NCBI GenBank assembly: GCA_928212115.1
Contig: CAKMRJ010002223.1
Span: 304,287,282 to 304,351,281, forward strand
Reading direction: 5' to 3'
Length of the DNA: 64,000 nt
Source: Lactuca virosa
Taxonomy: Eukaryota > Streptophyta > Magnoliopsida > Asterales > Asteraceae
Shown here: positions 35,059 through 48,367 of the stretch, in pieces
Layout: each line of letters opens with the position of its first letter
How positions within the stretch are numbered: position 1 is the stretch's first letter
Notes under the pieces: model-generated
Database searches by the model: none
Seen by the model: the letters and a program-made list of their open reading frames with translations, nothing else
Told to the model about the DNA's origin: nothing
Translations under genes and position numbers: made by a program

Positions 35059-38000
35059 TCAAGTTATTAATATCTTCGCAGTCTGATGGATGACTCTTCT
35101 GATCTCAGCATACCAATTCACAATCTTTCGAATCTCAGCCTTTTCTTTCTCATTGTTTTTGGTACAACTATTCATTCGAACCAGAAGATTTGTGTAATGA
35201 GGTGTTGTAAACCTTTCAACATCACACACATGGAACAAAAATTTTGAATTATTTCCCTTTTTGTTCTTCCCAACGAAAACAATTCCCAAAGGCTTCAAGC
35301 AGATCTCTCCATCTTTGAAGCTTTTCAAACTAGCCTTATTCACATGAATAGTTTGAGGAACAGATATCTCTTTGTCCAAAGAATTAGCCAATTTGATATC
35401 TGTTAATGCTAATGCTCCATAATATCCGTCAATGAAGGTTTTTAAATGAGCATAACCATTCAAAAAGTCTTCTTTGCTTGTAACTTGAAGCTTTGAAACA
35501 TCAACATTCTTCATGATCATGGCCACCACTATTAAATAATGTAGATTCATAATAGGAAAGTCTGCAACCGAGAAGTCGAATTGCACATTGTTTGCTCAGA
35601 CTGCATAATAGCGATAATTCTGTAACATACCCTCGAACAAAACGTCTTTAGATATGCCAAGAACTCGAACTATTTTGACCAATGACCATATATCCTCCTC
35701 CTTCTTCCTAAGTACAGCATGAAAGCGAAACTTTAGACGTTTGAATTCAGTCTTATCCTTGTACTTGTCAGCAAGTTCGAACTGTTCGTCCAGGAACATC
35801 ATTCTATTCATTGGAAAATCTAGTTGATTTCGATTTGTGTTCACAGTGTCGAAACTCCTTTTTGGAACCTTTTCAAATTCATGCATAGCTCCTGTCACCG
35901 TCAAAGCTTCGATATATTCATAGTGATATATATTTGTTGGATCACCTTTGTTCAGACCAGGAGGGTCATTTGCATGTTGTTTCCAAAGGCTTTGGACATG
36001 CCTTTGTTTTTCTATCTCAGCTTCTTGAGCAGCTTTGATATCTTCTTTCGAAGGTTCAATGATGACACCTTTGCCTTTGCCTTTATCAACTTCAGTTGGC
36101 TTGGCTTTGAAGAACCTGATTCTCCAGCAGCTGACCCAATAACTATACCCTTCGTTAGTGGTCTTGTTGTTGTTGTGGTTGATGTCGAAACAAGTGTTGT
36201 TGTTGGTAAAGATGTTGGAGTTTGAGTGGTAAATACTCTTCCAACCTCCTTGGCATCACCTTCGACATTTCCAGAACCACTACCTACCGTATTACTTTCG
36301 AACCAGTGCCAACACCACCCTTTTCTTCCCCTTGCACCCATGTGTTAACAGGCGGGGCATTTGTTGGCATGAAGTGTGCAAACTTCGCAAGTGGAGCCAA
36401 TTCAGAGTGAATTGTTGACTCTAACTTTTGAAAAATTTCAGCTAACAATTCAGGAGAAATAGACATAACCTTCGAAGATTCAGTCTTAGCCACAAGAGCT
36501 TTCAACTCACCCAACAATTTTTCAACATTCCCAAAACCCTTCGCTGCATCATCTCCAAGCTTATCAACTATCTAAAAAAGTGTGGTATGCCATTCCACTA
36601 CTTTCATGATTGCAGCAGCAAGTATATCCCCCCTTGTTGTGAAGATTACAATAGTTGTGATCCAATTCAACAATTTCCTTCGCCATATCATCACGAAGTT
36701 CTTGAATCTTGAGTTAACATTCTCACAAACAGTCTTTACTTCCTGAACATAAAGAACATGTCTCTCTTTGCCAACGATCTTTAATTCTTTCAGAGCATCA
36801 TTAAAGGAGTTAGATTGAACTTTGAGCCTGGATTCAAGATCTCTATTCACGTTATCAATTTTACTTTGAATTCGATGCTCCTGAACATTGAGCATCACAT
36901 CCACTTCGATTCCTGAGACATAATGAAACTGCCTGCATTTGCTTGAAACTGTAACAGGGATTGAGTTTCCTATTTAGGTTTTTAAATTGCTTTCCGGACA
37001 TGATCATGTAATCTGGGATTTTTTCTTCCTCAGAATCAAACTCAATTTCAGCAAACGAACCCTGAAACTTTTCTTCATCAGTTTCTGTGTCTTGAACTGG
37101 TGGTGTATCGGTGGATTGGGATGGAAATAAAGTGATAAAAGGTTGTTGTAACACAGTATGGAATGTAGGAGAATGAGTGGAAGAGGGAATATGAGATGTA
37201 TTGGGTACAAGATATGGTGGTAACAAAACTGTAGTATCAAGAACTGATGTTTCGAAAGTAGATGATACAGCAATAGAAGGATTACCTTGGGCTTCATGTG
37301 TCAAAACTCCATCACCCTTGTTGAGATTTGCACCCATATCAGATACGTTTGCAGTGATGCCTGATGTTCGAACCTCCTCATTAAATGACTTAGTATGCGA
37401 AACCTCGGGTGGTATGACCGTTGTCTGCTCAGGAGTCGAAATATTTGGTGGTTCACCGGGATTGATGGTTGTGTCTACTTTAAAAGTGTTCACATTGCCA
37501 TCAAGATTTCCAGTCGCCTCGAAAGTCGACTTGACTGGAGAATCCCTTACAGGTGAAGAATAGCCTGATATCGTATTTGCAGGTGGTGTGTCAGGAATCA
37601 CTTCGTCATCAGATGAGTCTTCTTATAACACCAGTTTCCTTTGTTTCTTTGAAATATTTTTCTCCATATCTTATGCTCTCCTTTTCTTTGTTTGTGGTGA
37701 TACAGGAACGGGTATTTCACGAATGAGAACCCCATTTCGACCAATTTGTGGCTTCTTAACAAACGAAGGTGAAAAACTTCCAGACCCTTCAGGAGAATGG
37801 TGAGACTTACGAGACATTTTCGTGAGTCGTTTGAGAACACCAGTTTTTGAAGGTACCACATCCTTTGAAGGATCAACACTTTCAGTAGCAACATGCTTTG
37901 ATCTTGTCTTCGAAGCTTTTACTTTGACTGTGACCTTCTCTGGAGATTTAGCTGCTTTTTCAACTGGAGCAACTGTCGAAGGACTTGGCTGATCTTCCTT

Positions 38001-38919
38001 CTTTGAACCTCTTTTCTTCTTTGAAGTACCTTCAATTGTCTTCTCTAACAAATTCCCAGTTTCAACATCAGGACTGATTGTAGCCAAATTATTCACCAAC
38101 ACAGGATGCAGAGGATCAACTTTTCGAAGCATTGCATCGGGAATCCTAGCAACACTTGGGAAAATTTCAGCATCATCTTCATTAGTTTTAGGAAACTGAT
38201 ATAGAGCAAAACTAGCAGTTTCTTCGTTTTCAGGAACTGGAATACCCTCTTTGTTATAAACGAACTGAAGAATAAGACTCCAGTATCTAGCACATGATAT
38301 CCCATCAACAACATTCGTGTTTTCAATACTCTTGGTAAATTCTTTCCAGAGTTGTGTCGCATAATCCACCTGTAGATCATAATAAAGGCCAGCCACCATA
38401 GCATATACTTCCAATCTCCCTTTGTCTAACCCCACACTTCGACCTGTCAAGCATCGAAGATAAATTACAAAGAGAAAGTTCCAAAAACACGACAACCCCG
38501 ATTTCTTGAACTCACTAATCTTGGTGAGAATAGGTTGATAACCCATCTCATTGAACATATTAATGACTTGTTTATTCAAGACTTTGTAAAACGGTTCACA
38601 ATTAGGGATGTTTAAGATTTGGGCGAACAAATTCTTTGATAGTCTGAACTTCTTGTCGTTCGTCAATTGAAACGTAACAATCATCATGGTTTTGCTGTAA
38701 GTTGAGTAGAACCAACCAAAGATAGCCAAGACATTGGAACAGCAAAAGAGTTGAACATGGCTGTAGACAACACATAACTCTTGAGAGTGTGACAACGAGC
38801 ATCTGAAATCCCTCCAGATAAACACTTTCATCGTCTTGAACTTGAAAGTTTGTGCTTTGAATCTTCATCAATGGTTGAGACGAAATATCTTCTGTGGTGT
38901 TTGATTGATTAGCAACCAT
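35059..38919 (-). pseudogene. Extra 3' ORF at env-like position, function unknown, several frameshifts
   Basis: The start ATG at 38919 (MVANQSNTTEDISSQPLMKI) opens about 1,280 codons, now cut by shifts near 38800, 37650, 36900, 36520, 36000 and 35590. The N-terminal third looks globular (LSKNLFAQILNIPNCEPFYK, CARYWSLILQFVYNKEGIPV). Then comes a Lys/Ser-rich basic stretch (TSKKKRGSKKED ... KKRRA), a Pro/Ser/Thr-rich stretch (37601-37050), and a charged, coiled-coil-like part (36900-36280). The C-terminal part holds 35904-35059 (FDFSVADFPIMNLHYLIVVA). I see no clear signal peptide or C-terminal membrane anchor, so calling it an envelope would be unsupported. It is large and modular, and I cannot name its role. 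Confidence 0.65.
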
Positions 38920-40703
38920 GATTAGGGTTTGGAAAAGAACTTGAAGAAACAGAGGATATGATCGCACAAATCTTTTTGAGAATAATCTGTGAGTGTAAAA
39001 TTGGAATGAATCCCCCAAATCTCCTTTTATAGGTGACCAAAATTTGAATCTCAAATGGTTAGCATTCATAGACTTGCCACGTATTCCTTGAAAGTTGTTC
39101 CCATAGCCATAAAGCACACCATGTTAGGAAAAAGGGATGAGTTCTGTACCCTAGAAAAGCGCATGGTAACCAAACCGTCACAACACACATCGTTTCGAAA
39201 GCACCCAGTGGATAAGAACCGTCAGAAACCTTCGAAATGGAGGTTAGGCTCTTTCACTTTTGGGTTTAAAAGCGAAGTCATGTGCCAGACTTTCGAAATC
39301 ATCAGCCCGAGTTGGTAATACTCAGAACCTCAAGGATTTCATGAGTGCATATATGCCAAAAAAAATAGATCAGAATCAAATAATTTTTTTTTGGATCTGT
39401 GATGTAGAAAATCAAAATTTCAACATTAAGGCAGTTAGATCCTAGGCAAAGATCGCTTCGCGAATTATCAAGAGAGATAATCAGCAACTTGTGTGGTTTC
39501 CCGTGATGTACAATCGAATACTTGTACAGAAGTAACGAAGGGCTTCTTTTAACAAGATTCGAAGGTGGTTTAAGATTTCGTTACAAAGCACATCTAAACA
39601 TAAGAGTGAAAAGTTGTAAACGAAATTACTTGTTTGACCAGTGTAGTCAGTGACAAGTAGGCTTTGGAAAATGTATTAAGTAACGAAGGTTAAGAATGAC
39701 ACTCAAACAGAAATCATATTCTTCAAACCAAAATTATTCATAAATCTTGTTGGGTAACAAATTTCGTGGGTTTCGAACATTTGATCAAGATCACTATGAA
39801 AGAAAGAATATGATTTTGAGTATCGAAAATGGGTACTGAAACAAAAGTTTCGTTAATATTTAGAACAAAGTTCCCCGTCAATTCCATATGTTTCGAAAGT
39901 TTGGGTTTCACTTTCATCACGGTCTCATGATGTTAGATCATAAACACAGAGATTTGATATGTCTAGATCCTGATTGGTTTATACCAGAAATCATTTGGAC
40001 ATATGTCATTGTGTGTGATCGTGAAAGAACTTTAGGATGAAAAAGATGGGTGTAAAGATTCGAAAGTACCACTGCTATTCATTGACCAAGTAGAAAACTC
40101 TAAACTCCAATGAGTAGAGTATGGTAGCTCATTGACTAATGGGAATATAGCCTAATTGGGAAAAATCCTCAAAATGAGAGATTCATTAAGGCTTCAAAAC
40201 CCATTGAGTCGTGGAGGCTTGGGACGACATGCTGCAACATGCTTCTAGGGACATCCTAACTAGGACATAGTTTCGAAAGTTTACCTTTCCCTTAAGCAGC
40301 AAGCATGAACCACCAAAAATCTTCGCGAATTACTACACATGAAAAGAGAAACAAAAACAAGACAAAAAATATTTTTGGATTTTTTGAGTTTTTTTTTTAA
40401 ATGATAATAACAAAAATAACGAAAGTTCTTTTTGGTACTTTTGAATTTTTTAATAACAAAAGACAAAAATGAAAATATTTTTGGTGTTTTTGATTTGAAA
40501 AAACATGCAAAACTAACGAAAAATCTTTTTGATATTTTTAATATTGGAATTGAAAGACAAAACTAACGAAAATTTAAGAAATGGCTAAACTAACGATTTT
40601 TTTTTTCAAACCATTTGAGCATAATATCAAAAGCGAAGCATGTCGAAGCGTTGACTCTGAACAGTAACCGCTGAATCGACATCTTTTCGACACTTTTGAC
40701 TTG
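38920..40703 (-). other. Spacer between RNase H and the extra ORF
   Basis: 1.8 kb of AT-rich non-coding DNA, very poor in CpG except in TTCGAA, AACGAA and related contexts, with A/T-rich runs at 40340-40610. Short frames here are not supported as genes. Confidence 0.65.
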
Positions 40704-41480
40704 TCACTCTAACGAAGGTAGTCCAGGAACTGAATTCACATTCATCATTCCTAAGCCATTTAGAATTCTGACAAACGATTTTTCATCCAAAGGTTTTGTA
40801 AAGATATCAGCAAGCTGATCAGTGGTCTTTACAAAATGAATTTCTATGTTTCCATCTTCAACATGATCTTTTATAAAGTGATAACGAAGAGCAATGTGTT
40901 TGGTTTTCGAATGTTGCACAGGGTTATGGCAGATGCGAATGGCACTTTGTGAGTCACAATACAACGGAATTTTCTTCATGTTGATTGCATAATCACGCAG
41001 TTGACTTTGTATTCATATGATTTGTGAAGTGCAAGCTGCAGCAACTACATACTCTGCTTCTGCTGTGGAAATTCAAACACATGTTTGCTTTTTCGATTCC
41101 CAGCTTACTAACTTCCCATCCAATAGTTGACATCCACCACTTGTTCTCTTTCGATCAAGATTGCATCCTCCTAAGTCAGCATCTAAGAATGCTTGTATGA
41201 AGAAGCCTGTCTTCGAAGGATACCACAATCCTAACGAAGTTGTTCCTTTGAGATAACGAAATATATTCTTTACAGCATTCAGATGAGGTTCCCTGGGATT
41301 CGATTGATACCTAGCACAATTGCATACAGAAAACATAATATCAGGTCGACTTGCCGTGAGGTAAAGTAACGAACCTATCATGCTTCGATACAATGTGATA
41401 TCAACAGCTGGTTGATCCAATGATGGATTTAGCCTTGTTCCAACAGCCATTGGTACTCTCAGCTTCGTGCTATTCGTCAT
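40704..41480 (-). pseudogene. Extra-ORF copia RNase H
   Basis: The upstream part (41073-41480) has YLTASRPDIMFSVCNCARYQ, EPHLNAVKNIFRYLKGTTSL and the metal-binding DADLGGC. After a break at 40980-41072, the frame 40704-40979 has PLYCDSQSAIRICHNPVQHS, KTKHIALRYHFIKDHVEDG and DIFTKPLDEKSF, the usual copia RNase H tail. Catalytic Asp residues are visible in both halves; stops in the middle prevent a continuous product. Confidence 0.92.
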
Positions 41481-42595
41481 TCCAAAATTTTCAAGCTGAT
41501 TTCGTGTATACTCATCTCAAACTGGCTTTTCATCAAAATTTCGAATTCTCTTGACAAAACAGGGTCAGTAGAGCCAAAAATAATATCATCGACATAGATT
41601 TGAACAAGCATAAGATGATCCCCAACTTTCTTTCGAAAGAGAGTGGGATCAACTGATCCTTGTTTAAATTTCGATTGTTTTAAGAAATTGGTAAGAGTTG
41701 CATACCAGGCTCTTGGTGCTTGTTTTAACCCATAAACAACTTTGTCTAAGATATAACAATGATCAAGAAATTTTTCATTAATAAAACCTAGAGGTTGTTC
41801 AACATATACCGTCTCTTTGAGTTCACCGTTGAGAAAAGCACATTTGACATCCATCTGGTAGACATCAAAATCTTTGTGTGCTACATAGGCCAAAAATATT
41901 CAAACTGCCTCGAGTCTTGCGACAGGGGCGAAGGTTTCCTCATAGTCTATACCTTCTTGTTGCGAATAACCTTTAACTACAAGCCTAGCTTTGTTTCGAA
42001 CAACATTGCCTTCTTTATCAGTTTTATTTTTAAAGATCCATTTTAATCCTATCACTGACACATCTTTTGGTTTAGGAACTAGACGCCAAACTTTATTTCG
42101 TTCAAATTCAGCCAATTCAGATTGCATAGAAACAATCCAGTCAAGATCTTCCATAGCAATCTTGACTGTGTTTGGTTCAATTTTCGAAATAAAAACATTG
42201 AACATGCAAAATTCCTGATGAGTATTGAGTACCTCATTCTTTGCACGAATTTGAGCTCTTGTCAATACTCCAGCTTGTGGATCACCAAGAATTTGTTCAT
42301 GTGGATGATTTCGTGTCCATCTATCCATCGGAGGATATGCTGGATCAAAATCCAAAGGTGCATCTTCGAATGTTTCATCATTATCTGATCCTGCAATTGA
42401 CACATTATCAGTTGAATCATGAAAAATTTCATAATCATTATTTGAAATATTCGTTTGTTTATCATTTTGCTCCCCCTCGACAAAATTATACTTTTGATGC
42501 TCCCTCTCAACCTCAGCATTTATTCTCCCGTTCTCCCCCTCGAAAGGATGCTCCCCCTCAAAAGGAGTAGTCGATGTCAAGTGTTCCCCCTCCAC
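41477..42595 (-). pseudogene. Extra-ORF copia reverse transcriptase
   Basis: Frames 41900-42595 and 41477-41893 carry LKWIFKNKTDKEGNV, RNKARLVVKGYSQQEGIDYE, MDVKCAFLNGELKE, VYGLKQAPRAWYATL and the catalytic IYVDDIIFGS at about 41575-41604. They are separated by one in-frame TGA at 41900-41902, at a place where Arg (CGA) would be expected. The segment closes with a stop after SLKILE. The active-site residues are intact. Confidence 0.93.
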
Positions 42596-43820
42596 TTGAT
42601 CAGTTTGTAAAACTGGCAGACTTTCGTTAAAAACCAGAGAATTTGTTGTCGAGTGGTTATCAACACTTTGTGCAATTACTGTCGAATCATCAGAATGTTT
42701 CGATGCTTCATGAATTCAATTATCCTCAACATGGATTTCAACATCAATAGCCCTATCAGGAGTACCAAAAATTAAATCATAATCAAAGTCTAACGAATTA
42801 ACACTGTCAGATTCAGAATTTGATTCATTAATAATTGGTTTTTGTTCAAAATGTTTTTCAACACTTTTGACATAGTGATCATCGAATGTGAGATTAAAAG
42901 TTTCTTCGATCTTCCTTGTTCGCTTGTTGAGCACCCTGTATGCCACAAAATTATGAGAGTATCCTAAAAATATTCCTTCATCAGCCTTTCACTGAAATTT
43001 CGAAAGATTATCCTTAAGATTCATAATGAAGCACCTGCAACCAAAAACATGGAAAAATTTTACATTGGGTTTCCTGTTATGAATGATCTCATAAGGGGTG
43101 ATATCAAATCTTCGATGAATAAAAGACCGATTTTGAGTAAAACAAGCAGTGGAAACAGCTTCAGCCCAAAGATATTGTGGAAGATTCGCGTATGTCAACA
43201 TCGTCCTTGCAGCTTCACACAGTGAGCGATTTCTCCTTTCGACAACACCATTCTGTTGAGGTGTGTAAGGAGAAGAGAAGTTGTGCGAAATTCCTTTATC
43301 AACCAAAAACGAATTGAGAACCTTGTTCTTGAACTTAGATCCATTATCACTCTTGATTTTGCAAACCTTTTTCTTCAGACTTAGGTTCGATATGTTTGAT
43401 AAAATTGATCATCACTTGAGCTGTTTCTGATTTCAAACGAGGAAAATATACCCAAGCAAACCTATAAAAATCATCAACAATAACCAAAATGTACTTCTTT
43501 TTGTTGAGTGTCTCAACTGTCGAAGGACCACAAAGGTGAATATGAAGAAGTTCCAAAGGTTCGACGATCTTTGAATCAATCACAATCAGATGACCTTGCC
43601 TATGTTGTTTCCCTTGTTCGCAAGTTGCACATAAAGTATCATTATCAAATTTTAATGCATGCAAACCTCGAACAAGATCTTTTACCACTAATTTGTTTAG
43701 ATTTTTAAAATTCAAATCAGACAATCTTCGATGGGACAACCAACTTATATCAGAGGAAGCCTTCGAAAGTAGACAGACAGAAGGAACACCAACAATGGGG
43801 TTGATGTTAAGTGTAAACAT
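42596..43820 (-). pseudogene. Extra-ORF copia integrase
   Basis: The GAG-pre-integrase part is SWLSHRRLSDLNFKNLNKL and CATCEQGKQHRQGH (43600-43770). In the core the first catalytic Asp is replaced by His (LLHIHLCGP near 43536). The second is in KSDNGSKF (about 43330-43353, between two frames) and the Glu is in NGVVERRNR (about 43230). A frameshift lies near 43350. The tail 42716-42946 (MAYRVLNKRTRKIEETFNLT) is the integrase-RT linker. The loss of the first Asp would abolish activity. Confidence 0.9.
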
Positions 43821-44160
43821 ATCTCCTTTTCATTTTGATTTAATAAGGACTTCTTTTATTTCGATATCGGAGATTACACTTCCTTCTTCATTAAAGACAA
43901 CTTGATTGCCAGTGCCCACAAACAAGTTGCGAAACACTGATCAAATTGTGTTGAAGACCTTCGACATAAGCTACTCTGTTGACTGTAAACTTCCCATTTG
44001 TTACTTTCCCGTAACCTTTGACTTGACACTTGTTGTTATTTCCAAATGTCACTACAACAGCATTGTCCAGACTTCAAAAATCTCTCAGGTTTTCCTTTTT
44101 CCCAGTCATGTGACGAGAGCAACCACTGTCTATATACCATTTGTCATCGTATTGCTCGTC
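43821..44160 (-). pseudogene. Extra-ORF copia protease
   Basis: The - strand codes DDKWYIDSGCSRHMTG at about 44101-44150, the standard copia retropepsin active-site block with Asp-Ser-Gly. About 25 codons later a TGA at 44074-44076 stops the frame; downstream residues with TFGNNN-type sequence continue in the same frame. No long open frame covers it, so it is easily missed. Confidence 0.82.
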
Positions 44161-46181
44161 ACACAAAACCTGCAATCATTTAAAGAATTTAGGTCCCCAA
44201 GGCTGTTTGGATCCTTGGATATTAGAATAAAATCCAGTTTCGCACTTTTGTTTTGACACTATCAATTAAGTCCACAACATTATTTAAGGGTATCGAAATG
44301 TAATCATTCGAAGATTTAAAGTCAACATTAACATGCACCTCAGTCTTCTTAGTTTCTTTCTTACTGACTTTTTCTGTCGAAACTTCTCTTGATTTTTGAA
44401 CAGAAGGATTTGATTCTTTCGAAGAAGAACTTCCATTTGAGGATTCATTTAGATACTTTACATATGTATCCTTGATCTGTTCTTGAGAGAATTTCCCAGA
44501 TTGAAAACTCTTTCCCTTTCCTTCCAACCAATGATTGATATTTTGCACATTTGTTTTTCCTTTCACAAATGTAGCTTTTGTGGTTTGTTTCGAAGGTGGA
44601 TTTTGAAAAAGAGGTTGACTAGGCTTGAAAGATTCATTTCTTCTCCCTTGAAATTTGAATTTCTCAAAGTTTCTTGTCGAAACGTGAGGGTTATAACGAT
44701 TTTGAAATCGTTTTTGATAACCAACATTGTTATTTGGAAAAACTGTTTGTGATATTGAAAACAGATTTTGATAAGGAACACGATGATAAGTCTTTTGTTT
44801 GTTTGATTGACAATCACTTCTTTGAAAATTATTTTGTGAAAACTTTGGATTGTTCGAATTCTTAACAAAACCTTTTTGTTTATTTTTCACATAATTCTCA
44901 TGATAAGAAGTTTGATCTTTTGACTTTTGATTTGGTTTCGAAACCTGTTCCTTATCCTTGGAAAAACCTTTTTGTGATTTCGAGGGTTTTGATGTTGATT
45001 TCTTTTCACCAGAAAATGACTTTTGTGTTGCTGTCTTAACAGACTCAGACTTTTTCTTTTCAGATGTTTTGGAAGAAAAATTTTGTTGTTTCTTTTTAGA
45101 CACATAAGTCTCCCAATAAGCTTTGTTTCGTGCCTTATTCATTGAAATCCCATTTTCTTGTGAAATCTTTTGAATCTTTTCTTTTTGTCTTTGAATTTTA
45201 TTAATAGGTTTTCAAAAACTTTATCGTTTGTTTGTTTCTCAACCTTTGACGATTTAGTTTTAACCACCCAAGATCGACTTGATATTTGTCTTTGAAAAGT
45301 GTATGAGTTTTTGGTGACATTGTTCTCAACGGTGCTTTGATTTGAGGAAAATCCATCTTTCGAAGCTTTCTTGTTGTCCTCTTCAACCAGTTTGTTGATT
45401 TCTGGTTTCACATTGTCTCCATCACCCTTTGTAACGAAAACTTGGTTTGGAAAGACAACATTGTCAGTGCACGTGAAGTTTGGATAAACTACATAATTAG
45501 GTCCAAGATAATCAGAACCTTTTTCTTTCATGATTTTATCAAATTTATTTGTCTCTTCATACACCTGATCTTCAACAATTCCAGGAATTTTTGTTTCCTT
45601 CGAAACATGTGGACCTTTAGGTTCTTTCGAAACCTCGTCATCATCATCACTGTCAGTCTGACTATCTTCTACAGTCACATGGTCAGGGTAAAAAACTTTC
45701 GAAGTAGAGGGTTGGTCTTTGTCAACTTTAACATTCGAATCAAGACATTTTTCTTTATCCTTAACTAATGATTTGACATTAATGATAGACAACTGAGAAC
45801 AATCAACTACTTCTTGTGCCTCAATTTCACTGATAATATCATCTTCGATATCAGCAAAGTTGTTTTGAGAGTCAGAAGTCGAATTCTCAGTCTTTTTCAA
45901 AATCTTGATTTGTTCATTTACAATCAAAGTCTTATTAACAATATCAACAAGATCATTAGCATCTAAATGTTCATCGATTTTCACTATTCCATAGGGATAT
46001 CTATTATTAGGGACTTTATCAAAGTCTAAAATAGTCATCTCACAATCATAGGTAGTTGCATCAACTTTTTCCCTTTCGAAAGATAAGAATGGTAGAAGTT
46101 TCCTATGTTGTTCTTTACTTATGTCACTAGAGTGATGCAATTCAGTCAGTTTACAATAGAGTCTTTTAGCAGAATTAGAGT
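44161..46181 (-). pseudogene. Extra-ORF copia gag, C-terminal part
   Basis: Frames 45139-46140 and 44222-45142 continue gag after element F. The first is acidic (LVDIVNKTLIVNEQIKILKK, SQTDSDDDDEVSKEPKG). The second is strongly basic and Lys/Ser/Gln-rich (YVSKKKQQNFSSKTSEKKK) and ends near the protease. Such a long charged extension between nucleocapsid and protease is larger than in most copia gags. A frame change of one base joins the two frames near 45140. Confidence 0.8.
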
Positions 46182-46186
46182 AAATA

Positions 46187-48367
46187 TGTAACGCCGTAAA
46201 TTTTCATATAAATTTTTCATTGTTAAATCACAAAAATTCTCATAATACATTACATAAAGATCCCCAATTATCAAATTAACAAAACACAAATCCATAATTG
46301 TTTGATTAGTAATCCAGGATCCTCCAAAACATAACTCTTCATCTCATGTGTACAATCGAGCCGTCGCCTTCCCGTGATCCTGAGAGGTACCTGAAACACA
46401 TAACACATAACACGGTAAGCACGAAGCTTAGTGAGTTCCCCAAAATACCACATATAACACATGTTAGCCACTCGAGGCTATAACTCTGTGGGCCCACCGG
46501 CCCTAACTCTGTGGACCCTCTGGTCCTAACTCTGTGGACCTTCCGGTCCTAACTCTGTAAACTCTGGAATACATACATCATAAATCACATAGAAATAATG
46601 CAGTGCAACACATCACATACATAGCATACAAGATACTCTGTCACATAACCCTACTTACCACTCAAGGTAAAGTATAGTGAGAAGACTCACCTCGGATGGC
46701 GAACAGATCCTATAAATGCTGCTGCTACACTCCGGCTTCTATCACTAAGCCAAACCCACAAATAACCCCATTAGCATCTAAGACCAGCTTTCACATTATT
46801 AGGTCTAAATATGGTCCATCAATCCGGTCCATAAATAATCTAAGCCCAATGGGCCCACCAAGGCCCAATACCAAATGGGTCCACAAAAAGTCCTTTAATG
46901 GCCCAACTATGGCCCAATTTTCCAAATTGGGCCCAAACCCTCGTATGGGCCTTACCCTAAAGCCCATCTAAATATTCTAGTTCACATGACTGCTCTTGGA
47001 TGACCCATAAATGGCCCAAACACCAAAGCCTAATAGGATGACCCAACACAAGGCCCAAGTATAAATTAGGGTTTTCACATAAAATGATGATTAGGGTTAA
47101 GTGTTTCTCACTTAACCCATTAAGGACTTAACCCACTAAGTCCAAACGCGGGTCCCAATAGGTCCAAATCCACAAACCCCAAAATTAGAGTTTTCTAAGC
47201 CCTAATTAGGGTTTTTAGCCCAATAACCATCCAACTAGCCCAGATCAAGAATTTTGGGCCGATTAGGGTTCACTCTGCCAAGCACCACCCACTACCATCT
47301 CAGGTAGTGGTGGTCAGTGGCGGTTCACGGCGGCGGCCACCATTTCCAATGGTGGTGGGTTGAAATCTTGACTCGAAAATCACATATATCACTTTACACA
47401 TAATGCACACACACACAGCCACCCTTCACAACGGCTGGTGGCGGCAGAAGACGGTGGCAGGGGGTGGCAGCCAGCATGGTTGGCTGCCATGGTGGTTGCT
47501 TGCGATTTCCGACAGCTCATACACACCCACACTCGACTGGATGCATTCCTTCGCCACTAAAAGCTAAGTAAATACCAAGTACACGCAGTGACACACACAC
47601 ACACACACACACACTGCCACCAACCTTAAGGTGGCTGATGGCAGCCAAAGGCTCAACGACAGGGGAAACGTCTGGAGCTACGACGGCGATAGGACTCGAG
47701 AAATGACGAGAGAAGTGAAGGGATTCATTACCGGCGGAAATAGATTCAGCGACGACCACGAACACACCAATCTTCGTGGTCACCTGCGACGGCAGTGTAC
47801 GCGGTTGGCTCCGAGCTTCCGGCTTCTCACTACGCCTCCGACAACAACGCATGCGTGGCAGTGCTCAACGTCGAGGCGGCAGGTGGCCCTGCCTGATCGG
47901 AACAGTGGACGAAGGGGGGAAGGCGGCTGAGCATCACGTATGACGGCTGGAAGATAGGGTTAGGGTTTGGGGAGTAATAAGGTTACGGGTTTGATCCACC
48001 GCCCATTCTCACAAGATTGCCATATTGACATTATTAATCCCTCCTCCCTTTATTCTTTTCAAATAACATCCGAAATTTACCATATAGCCCCCATCACTCC
48101 AAAGTTCTTTCAACTTGAGTCCAAAACTTACCTAATAGCCCCTATCTTCATAAATCCTTTCATCATAGGTCCCGAAATTACCAATCAGCCCCTTAAGCCT
48201 TCAAATATTTTCAAATTAAATCCATAGCTTACACATTTATCCCCCAAAATCCAAAATTATATCAATTAGCTCTCTAATACCAACACTCTGCTAAATATTA
48301 TTTACTTTAGGATTATTATTCATATTAACCCTTATCTATTTATTTATTTAATATACGGGATGTTACA
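46187..48367 (-). repeat. Element F 3' LTR
   Basis: TGTAACGCCG to ATGTTACA, 2181 bp. Contents are 23-bp GGACC-n4-GGTCC hairpin units (about 46489-46560), repeated GGCCCA phrases (46850-47070), several telobox-like AGGGTTT motifs, a GC-rich part (47300-47500) and a (CA)n run (47589-47612). Frames such as 47517-47852 and 47631-47930 fall in this GC-rich part on both strands and resemble no family. Confidence 0.93.

Noticed and set aside
35059..38919. Calling the extra ORF an envelope gene
   Set aside because: No signal peptide, fusion segment or membrane anchor could be seen; only its position is env-like.
46696..46971. 91-codon frame in the F LTR
   Set aside because: Made of repeated GGCCCA phrases; no protein family signature.
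47517..47930. GC-rich overlapping frames on both strands in F LTR as a captured gene
   Set aside because: Frames exist on both strands because of high GC, no domain is recognisable, and the same stretch occurs in both LTRs.
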